From assembly GCA_003158755.1 (NCBI GenBank), contig PMLF01000256.1:14998-20722 (forward strand): DNA of 5,725 nt, in the 5' to 3' direction. Each line of letters opens with the position of its first letter. Position 1 is the stretch's first letter. Shown here piece after piece: positions 1-4,550 of the stretch. Made by a program: the position numbers and the translations under genes. The notes below the pieces were generated by a model. The model searched no databases and was not told the DNA's origin. It worked only from the letters and a program-made list of their open reading frames with translations. This DNA is from Elusimicrobiota bacterium. Its GTDB lineage: Bacteria; Elusimicrobiota; Elusimicrobia; FEN-1173.

Positions 1-918
1 CTGGTGACGGGCGGGGCGGGGTTCATCGGGTCGCACGTGGTGGACGGTTACGTGGCGGCGGGGCATCGGGTGACGGTGCTGGACAATCTGTCGACGGGCA
101 ATAAGAGGAACTTGAACCCTCGGGCGCGGTTCATCAAGGGCGACGTCGCGGGAAAGAAATTAGCAGTCCTTTTCAAGGCGGGGCGCTTCGACGCGGTCAA
201 TCACCACGCCGCTCAGATCGACGTGCGGCGGTCCGTGACCGATCCTCTCTTCGACGTCCGGGTGAACGTGTTGGGGCTCGTCAACGTGCTGGAGGCGGCG
301 AGGGCTTACGGGGTGAAGAAGGTGATGTTTTCGGCCTCCGGCGGGACGTATTACGGCGAGTGCGGGCGGCCGGCCGTCGAGTCCGATCCTCCGGCGCCTT
401 TGTCCCCATACGGGGTTTCGAAATTGGCCGGGGAGCATTACGTTCGGGCTTACGGCGCGCTTCATGGGATTCGGTTCACGGTGTTCCGTTACGCCAATGT
501 GTACGGGCCGCGGCAGGATCCCCACGGGGAAGCGGGCGTGGTGGCCATCTTTTGCAACCGGATCCTGGCGGGCGAAACCTCCTTCATCTTCGGGGACGGG
601 CGGCAGCAGCGCGACTACGTTTACGTCGGGGACGTCGCCCGGGCCAGCCTGGCGGCCCTTCGCCGGGGGGACGGCGAGTCCGTCAACATCGGCACGGGGC
701 GGGCCGCGTCCGTCAACGAACTGTTTCGGATCTTGAAGAAAGCGTCCGGCGCGGACGCCTCGTTCGAGCGGCGGCCGGCACGGACGGGGGAACTCTTCCG
801 AAGCTGCCTGAACGTCGCCTATGCCAAGAAAGTCCTTGGGTGGGCGCCCAAGGTCGAATTGGAAGAGGGGCTCAAGGAAACGTTCGAGTTCATCCGTCGG
901 GGAGGGGCGGCGCGATGA
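1..918 (+). CDS. NAD-dependent nucleotide-sugar epimerase/dehydratase, GalE-like (5' partial)
   Basis: This is an extended short-chain dehydrogenase/reductase, most like UDP-glucose 4-epimerase, which interconverts UDP-glucose and UDP-galactose in the cytoplasm using tightly bound NAD. The first codon of the window (ctg) already continues the reading frame as LVTGGAGFIG, so the true start lies just upstream; family members usually begin 2-5 residues before this motif. Seen in the 305 visible residues: the Rossmann GGxGxxG at about residues 4-10, an acidic D27 after the second strand that would bind the NAD ribose, the HHAAQ segment at 68-72, a Ser/Thr-rich active-site strand SASGGTYYGE at 111-120, and the catalytic Y137-x3-K141 (YGVSK). 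The family's RYANVYGPRQ and GDGRQQRDYVYVGDVA substrate-side motifs follow. The C-terminus looks complete. Its stop overlaps the start of the nucleotidyltransferase gene, suggesting a shared role in nucleotide-sugar supply for a surface glycan. Family assignment is firm; exact substrate (UDP-glucose, UDP-GlcNAc, UDP-glucuronate) is not determined. Confidence 0.93.
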   Translation: MVTGGAGFIGSHVVDGYVAAGHRVTVLDNLSTGNKRNLNPRARFIKGDVAGKKLAVLFKAGRFDAVNHHAAQIDVRRSVTDPLFDVRVNVLGLVNVLEAARAYGVKKVMFSASGGTYYGECGRPAVESDPPAPLSPYGVSKLAGEHYVRAYGALHGIRFTVFRYANVYGPRQDPHGEAGVVAIFCNRILAGETSFIFGDGRQQRDYVYVGDVARASLAALRRGDGESVNIGTGRAASVNELFRILKKASGADASFERRPARTGELFRSCLNVAYAKKVLGWAPKVELEEGLKETFEFIRRGGAAR

Positions 919-2003
919 GGGCAATTCTATTGTTGGGCGGGTTGGGGACGCGGCTGCGGCCGTTCACGTTGGCGAAGCCTAAGCCGCTCCTGCCCATACT
1001 CGATCGGCCCATGATCGCCTGGCAGGTGGAGCGGTTGCGGCGGTTCGGCGTGCGGGAAGTCGTGCTGGCGTTGGGGTACGGCGCGGCCCATTTCCGTCGA
1101 TCCCTTGGGACGGGTCGGGCTTGGGGCGTCCGATTCATTTATTCCCTGGAGTCGGAGCCTTTGGGTACGGGGGGGGCCATCCGGCTCGCCTCAAAGCACG
1201 TGCAAGGGCCGACCTTGGTCCTGAACGGCGACATCTTGAGCGATTTGGATTTGGCGGCGTTCGCCGCTTTCCATCGTCGGCAAAAGGCCGACGCCACCTT
1301 GTCCCTGGTGGCGGTGCCGGACCCGTCGGCCTTCGGCGTCGTCGAAACCGCGGCGGACGGGCGCGTGAAATCCTTTTTGGAGAAACCGGCGCCGGGAACG
1401 ACGAAGGCGGACACCATCAACGCGGGCTGCTATCTCTTCGAGCCGTCAATCTTTTCCGAGATCCCGGAGGGGCGGCCCGTTTCCGTCGAGAGAGAAGTGT
1501 TCCCCGCTCTGGTCCGGGGCGGACGGCGCCTCTTCGGTTTGCGCCACGGCGGATACTGGTTGGACGTGGGAACCTTGGAGACGTACCTCGGCTCCCACGC
1601 GGATTTGCTGAAGGGAAATTCGATGCGTTCACGTCCGGGCGCGCGGCGGTTGCGGAAAGGGCTTTGGGCCGCGCCGGGGGCGCGGGTCCATCCGTCGGCG
1701 GTCGTGAAGGGTCATGTGTACCTGGGTCCCAAGTGCCGGGTGGAGGAGGGGGCCGTGTTGGCAGGGTTCGTGTGCGCGGGGGCCGGGACCGTGATCGGCG
1801 AGAAGGCCTCGGTGTCGGACAGCGTTCTCCACGCGCGGGTGCGGGTGGGCGCCGGAGCGAAAGTGGCCGGGTCCCTGGTGGGCGAAGGGGCGAGCCTGGG
1901 GGCGAATTGCCAGGTCCAGGGAATGGCTGTGGCCCCGGGGTCGGCATGGGGGGACTACAGCCGGTCGTTCAGTTGCCTTGATAAACCCTCCCGGAACGGC
2001 TAG
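915..2003 (+). CDS. Sugar-1-phosphate nucleotidyltransferase with C-terminal hexapeptide domain (GDP-mannose pyrophosphorylase-like)
   Basis: This predicted 362-residue cytoplasmic enzyme joins an NTP to a sugar-1-phosphate to make an NDP-sugar plus pyrophosphate. The start is the ATG overlapping the previous stop (ATGA), with GGAGG at 901-905 nine bases upstream. Visible motifs: the nucleotide-binding loop GGLGTRLRPFT (8-18) with KPKPLLP (21-27), the EPLGTGGA segment (81-88), the metal-binding aspartate D106 in LVLNGD, FLEKP (154-158), INAG (168-171), and GYWLDVGT (213-220), which carries the second metal-binding aspartate D217. Residues about 256-345 form an irregular hexapeptide-repeat, left-handed beta-helix tail rich in V, G and A. 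The layout and the GYWLDVGTLETYL stretch are most like GMPP/mannose-1-phosphate guanylyltransferases. Glucose-1-phosphate thymidylyl- or uridylyltransferase activity remains possible. Its last codons overlap the promoter proposed for the next gene. Confidence 0.9.
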   Translation: MRAILLLGGLGTRLRPFTLAKPKPLLPILDRPMIAWQVERLRRFGVREVVLALGYGAAHFRRSLGTGRAWGVRFIYSLESEPLGTGGAIRLASKHVQGPTLVLNGDILSDLDLAAFAAFHRRQKADATLSLVAVPDPSAFGVVETAADGRVKSFLEKPAPGTTKADTINAGCYLFEPSIFSEIPEGRPVSVEREVFPALVRGGRRLFGLRHGGYWLDVGTLETYLGSHADLLKGNSMRSRPGARRLRKGLWAAPGARVHPSAVVKGHVYLGPKCRVEEGAVLAGFVCAGAGTVIGEKASVSDSVLHARVRVGAGAKVAGSLVGEGASLGANCQVQGMAVAPGSAWGDYSRSFSCLDKPSRNG

Positions 2004-2006
2004 AAT
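1978..2006 (+). promoter_or_regulatory. Predicted sigma70-type promoter giving a leaderless hinT transcript
   Basis: The -35 element TTGATA (1978-1983, 5 of 6 to TTGACA) and the -10 element TAGAAT (2001-2006, 5 of 6 to TATAAT) are separated by exactly 17 bases. The -35 lies in the last codons of the nucleotidyltransferase gene and the -10 overlaps its TAG stop. A start 6-8 bases after the -10 would fall at about 2012-2014, on the hinT ATG at 2013. There is no Shine-Dalgarno before that ATG, which agrees with leaderless initiation. Sequence-only prediction; no transcript data. Confidence 0.6.
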
Positions 2007-2012
2007 CGCCCG

Positions 2013-2357
2013 ATGACCGACTGTATTTTTTGCCGAATCGCCCGCCGGGAGATCCCCGCCGAGGTGGTCGAGGAGACCCCGTCGGTCCTCGCGTTCAAGG
2101 ACGTCCATCCCCAGGCCCCGGTCCACGTCCTGGTCATCCCGAAAAAGCACATCCCGCGCCTGATGGATTTGTCGGAGGAAGACTCGGCCCTTTTGGCGGA
2201 CGTTCACCGGGTCGTTCAGGAAGCGGCGCGTCGGATGGGCCTCACCGACGACGGGTTCCGCCTGGTGGTCAACAACGGTCCCTTCGCCGGCCAGGCGGTG
2301 GATCATCTCCACTACCACGTCTTGGGCGGCCGTAAGCTCGGCTGGCCTCCGGGTTAA
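2013..2357 (+). CDS. hinT: HinT-type histidine triad (HIT) nucleotide hydrolase
   Basis: This small cytoplasmic protein of 114 residues is the usual size for HinT. HinT enzymes hydrolyse AMP-N phosphoramidates and aminoacyl-adenylates, often removing AMP left by lysyl-tRNA synthetase side reactions; this role is known for the family, not shown here. The histidine triad H98-L-H100-Y-H102-V-L lies in GQAVDHLHYHVLGG, with H100 as the predicted nucleophile. N-terminal C4-x2-C7 (DCIFC) and H46 in IPKKH fit the zinc site present in many bacterial HIT proteins. NNGPFAGQ and the C-terminal GGRKLGWPPG are typical of HinT rather than the Fhit or GalT branches. The ATG is nine bases after the previous stop. 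No Shine-Dalgarno is visible, and the start coincides with the predicted transcription start, so it may be read from a leaderless mRNA. An intrinsic terminator-like hairpin follows, so it may be a single-gene unit or the first gene of an attenuated operon. Confidence 0.92.
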   Translation: MTDCIFCRIARREIPAEVVEETPSVLAFKDVHPQAPVHVLVIPKKHIPRLMDLSEEDSALLADVHRVVQEAARRMGLTDDGFRLVVNNGPFAGQAVDHLHYHVLGGRKLGWPPG

Positions 2358-2384
2358 ACCATTCTATTTTACGTCGACGGTTTT

Positions 2385-2422
2385 CGGCCGAAGCCCAGGG
2401 CTTTGGCCGGGCGATTTTTTTT
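2385..2422 (+). terminator. Rho-independent terminator (possible attenuator) between hinT and rpsU
   Basis: The arms 2385-2396 (CGGCCGAAGCCC) and 2398-2409 (GGGCTTTGGCCG) are complementary over 12 positions with one G-U pair at 2390/2404. With the innermost pair opened this gives an 11-bp stem and a 3-base loop. Two further T-G wobbles (2383-2384 with 2410-2411) may extend it. A run of eight T follows at 2415-2422. It lies 27 bases after the hinT stop and ends 23 bases before the rpsU ATG. Because no good promoter is seen between it and rpsU, it could limit readthrough into the operon instead of fully closing the hinT unit. Confidence 0.78.
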
Positions 2423-2426
2423 GTAA

Positions 2427-2439
2427 AAGGAAGGGGGTG
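2427..2439 (+). promoter_or_regulatory. Strong purine-rich ribosome binding site of rpsU
   Basis: AAGGAAGGGGGTG (2427-2439) offers two near-matches to the anti-Shine-Dalgarno complement: AAGGAAG, and GGGGGTG ending six bases before the ATG at 2446. This fixes the rpsU start. The in-frame GTG at 2437 lies within the site itself and is not a credible start. Confidence 0.8.
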
Positions 2440-2445
2440 TTACGT

Positions 2446-2646
2446 ATGGTATTCGTGAAGGTTCGCGAAGGCGAATCCATCGAAGAGGCTCTCCGCCGGT
2501 TCAAGCGTGAATGCGAGCGCAACGGCATCATGCAAGAGATCAAAAGGCGGGAGTACTACGAACCCCCATCGATTCGACGCAAGAAAAAGCAGGCGGAGGC
2601 GCGCCGCAAGATGCGCCGACGCATGGCCCGTCAAAACCGCGGATAG
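2446..2646 (+). CDS. rpsU: 30S ribosomal protein S21
   Basis: Bacterial S21 is a small, very basic protein bound near the 3' end of 16S rRNA on the 30S platform, needed for initiation on natural mRNAs. The gene encodes 66 residues, within the usual 57-71. Seen: the family N-terminus VREGESIEEALRRFKR (6-21), then a cysteine (C24) and an EIKRREYYEPPS segment, followed by an Arg/Lys-rich helical tail (KKKQAEARRKMRRRMA). The ATG start is chosen over the GTG nine bases upstream because of Shine-Dalgarno spacing. It is the first gene of the rpsU-dnaG-rpoD macromolecular-synthesis operon. Many bacteria carry yqeY (GatB/YqeY family) after rpsU; here dnaG follows directly. Confidence 0.96.
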   Translation: MVFVKVREGESIEEALRRFKRECERNGIMQEIKRREYYEPPSIRRKKKQAEARRKMRRRMARQNRG

Positions 2647-2656
2647 GTTTTCAGCG

Positions 2657-2703
2657 ACCGGGGATCGGGGTTCAGGGCCGGAGCGTCGGCCTTGTTCCCC
2701 GGT
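2657..2703 (+). other. Nested RNA hairpin in the rpsU-dnaG intergenic region
   Basis: The 74-base gap holds an outer stem, ACCGGGGA (2657-2664) pairing perfectly with TCCCCGGT (2696-2703). It encloses an inner stem, CAGGGCCG (2673-2680) with CGGCCTTG (2687-2694, one G-U pair), and a 6-base loop. Eight unpaired bases on the 5' side and one on the 3' side join them. No T tract follows, so it is not a normal intrinsic terminator. By position it corresponds to the gap where Escherichia coli has a partial terminator between rpsU and dnaG. It could be a pause, attenuation or processing site, or could shape the dnaG start region. Function is inferred from position only. Confidence 0.5.
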
Positions 2704-2720
2704 TCCCGTCCCTTGACTTT

Positions 2721-4520
2721 ATGGGTGTCAACCGCGCTTCTCTCGATCAACTCCGCGCCGCCCTCAACCCGCTGGAGATATTCCGCGAGGCCGTACCGAG
2801 CCTGAAACAGGCCGGTCGCCGGTGGAAGGGCCTTTGTCCGTTCCACAACGAGCGGACGCCCTCCTTCACCGTCGACGTCGAGCGGGGGTTGTGGCATTGT
2901 TTCGGTTCCTGTCAGACGGGGGGGGACGTCATCTCCTTCGTGATGCGGCGCGAAGGCGTGGCGTTCACCGAGGCGCTGCGCACCCTGTCGGAGCGGTTCG
3001 GCGTCCGCCTGGAGTGGGAAGGGCGGTCGGACGAGGACGGGCGGATTCAGAAAGAGCGCGACGCGTTGGCGGATTTATTGGAAGAGGCTTCCTTCTTTTA
3101 TCACCGCGCGCTGATGGACGGCGCGGAGGGGGAGTCGGCCCGGCGGGTGTTGGCCGAGCGGCGGGTGAGCCCGGAGGCCGTGGCCGAGTTCCGGCTGGGG
3201 TTCGTTCCGGCGCGGAACGGATTTTTGGAAAGGGCGTTGAAGAAGGGCGTGCCCATCGAGCGGCTTTTGTCCGCGGGGTTGGCGGTGCGGGGGTCGTCGG
3301 GGCATCACCACGATCCGTTGTCGGACCGGCTTTGTTTTCCGATCTTTGATCCTTACGGGCGGGTGGTGGGGTTCGGCGGGCGCGTCCTCGGCGAGGCTCA
3401 TGGGCCGAAATATTTGAACTCCCCCGAGACACCGCTTTACACCAAGAGTCGCCAGCTCTACGGGCTTTTTCAGGGACGGGCATGGCTTCGGGACCGGGGG
3501 TTGGCGGTTTTGGTGGAAGGCTATATGGACGTGGTGGGCTGCCATCAGGCGGGGTTGAAAGGCGCGGTGGCGCCCCTGGGAACCGCGTTTACTCGGGAAC
3601 AAGCGCAGCTCCTTAAGCGTTATGTTAAAGAGGCCGTCCTCCTCTACGATCCCGACGAGGCGGGGGTGAAGGCCTCGTGGCGGACGGCCCAGATCCTTTT
3701 GGCCGAAGATGTTTTCGTGAAAGTGGCCACGGTTCCCGACGGGCTGGACCCGGACGAATACGCGGCTCAGAAAGGGGCCGGAGCCCTTCGGTCGGTGGTG
3801 GACGGCGCCCAGGACGCGGTGGATTTTTGGCTGGACCGGCTCGCGTCGGCTTCCGACGCTTCCGGCGGGCTGCAAGGCCGGGTTCATCAGGCGGCGGAGT
3901 TGATCGAATTTTTGAGGGCGGTGCCCAACGCCATCCTCCAAGAAGAGTGGTTGAAGAAAGCCGCTTCGCGGTTATCCTTGGAGGCGTCTTCTCTGCGGCG
4001 GGAGCTGGACAAGAAAGGGTCGTCCCCGGCGGCTCCCAAGCCTCCGCCGGCAGCTCCGCCCTCTTCGCGGAGCTACGAGGACAGTCGGCGGCCCGGAGGG
4101 TCGACCCCTCCTCCGCGCGCGGTTTCGCGGGGGCCTTCGGTCGAGAGCGAGATGCTGCAGCTTTTAGTTTCCCATCCGTCGGTGTGGACGGATGAATTGG
4201 CGGAAGAACTGTTTTCGGATCCCCGGTGTCGAGGCGCTTTTTCGGCGTTGGCCGCGGGCCGGAAGGAGGGGGGATCGGCCCCGACTCCGTCCCCCGAAAA
4301 CGCCGCGTGGTGGTCGGCGCTCTTGATGGAAGAAAAAGTTTTTCAAGACCCCGCCAAGGAATTGCGGAAACTTTTGGACCGGCTCAAGCGCGAAGCGATG
4401 AAACGGGAACTGGCGGTCCTGCAGGCGGACGTGGGCCGGATGCTGGCGGGAACCCTTCCCCGGGACGAGGCGAAGATGGCGCGGCTGAGGGTCCTTACGA
4501 ACGAGATCAAATCGATTTGA
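2721..4520 (+). CDS. dnaG: DNA primase
   Basis: DnaG makes the RNA primers for lagging-strand replication and is recruited by the DnaB helicase. It has 599 residues, normal for the family. Domains: the CHC2 zinc domain (about 1-100) with C39-x2-H42 and C60-x3-C64, one residue longer between the last two ligands than the usual CxxC; the polymerase core with the conserved KYLNSPETPLYTKSRQLYGL; and the Toprim fold with E266 in VEGYMD and D310-P-D312 in YDPDEAG, followed by DGLDPDEY. A Pro/Ser/Arg-rich linker lies at about 430-470, then a helical C-terminal helicase-binding domain to the end. The open frame extends far upstream, but MGVNRASLDQL at 2721 begins where the family begins, and no in-frame ATG, GTG or TTG closer upstream gives a sensible N-terminus. 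There is no visible Shine-Dalgarno, which would keep primase levels low. The rpoD gene starts 30 bases after the stop. Confidence 0.95.
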   Translation: MGVNRASLDQLRAALNPLEIFREAVPSLKQAGRRWKGLCPFHNERTPSFTVDVERGLWHCFGSCQTGGDVISFVMRREGVAFTEALRTLSERFGVRLEWEGRSDEDGRIQKERDALADLLEEASFFYHRALMDGAEGESARRVLAERRVSPEAVAEFRLGFVPARNGFLERALKKGVPIERLLSAGLAVRGSSGHHHDPLSDRLCFPIFDPYGRVVGFGGRVLGEAHGPKYLNSPETPLYTKSRQLYGLFQGRAWLRDRGLAVLVEGYMDVVGCHQAGLKGAVAPLGTAFTREQAQLLKRYVKEAVLLYDPDEAGVKASWRTAQILLAEDVFVKVATVPDGLDPDEYAAQKGAGALRSVVDGAQDAVDFWLDRLASASDASGGLQGRVHQAAELIEFLRAVPNAILQEEWLKKAASRLSLEASSLRRELDKKGSSPAAPKPPPAAPPSSRSYEDSRRPGGSTPPPRAVSRGPSVESEMLQLLVSHPSVWTDELAEELFSDPRCRGAFSALAAGRKEGGSAPTPSPENAAWWSALLMEEKVFQDPAKELRKLLDRLKREAMKRELAVLQADVGRMLAGTLPRDEAKMARLRVLTNEIKSI

Positions 4521-4532
4521 CATTCTTATTTT

Positions 4533-4540
4533 AAGGAAGG
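4533..4540 (+). promoter_or_regulatory. Ribosome binding site of rpoD
   Basis: AAGGAAGG (4533-4540) lies ten bases before the ATG at 4551, in a 30-base intergenic gap. The same AAGGAAGGG string is found before rpsU, whereas dnaG between them has none. Confidence 0.75.
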
Positions 4541-4550
4541 GAATTCACCG

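Noticed and set aside
360..914. N-terminal extension of the nucleotidyltransferase through the epimerase gene
   Set aside because: It is the epimerase coding sequence in another frame; the ATG at 915 with GGAGG nine bases upstream gives the expected N-terminus.
1121..1981. Overlapping 286-codon frame within the nucleotidyltransferase gene
   Set aside because: Low-complexity Gly/Arg-rich translation typical of an out-of-frame reading of GC-rich DNA; no domain.
2437..2445. Upstream GTG as the rpsU start
   Set aside because: It lies within the Shine-Dalgarno itself and would add three non-conserved residues to S21.
2713..2718. TTGACT just before the dnaG ATG as a promoter element
   Set aside because: No -10-like sequence lies 16-18 bases downstream, where dnaG coding sequence is GC-rich.
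2511..2720. N-terminal extension of dnaG overlapping rpsU
   Set aside because: The extension is rpsU read in another frame followed by hairpin sequence; no family similarity and no start with an SD.
4020..4140. Pro/Ser/Arg-rich stretch in DnaG as a possible frameshift or insertion
   Set aside because: It sits at the normal flexible linker before the helicase-binding domain, and the frame resumes into a proper C-terminal domain.
4517..4522. Perfect -35 hexamer TTGACA over the dnaG stop codon, as a possible rpoD promoter
   Set aside because: At 16-19 base spacing the downstream hexamers (GGAATT, GAATTC and neighbours) match TATAAT poorly, and the SD follows at once. Judged chance unless a start is mapped there.
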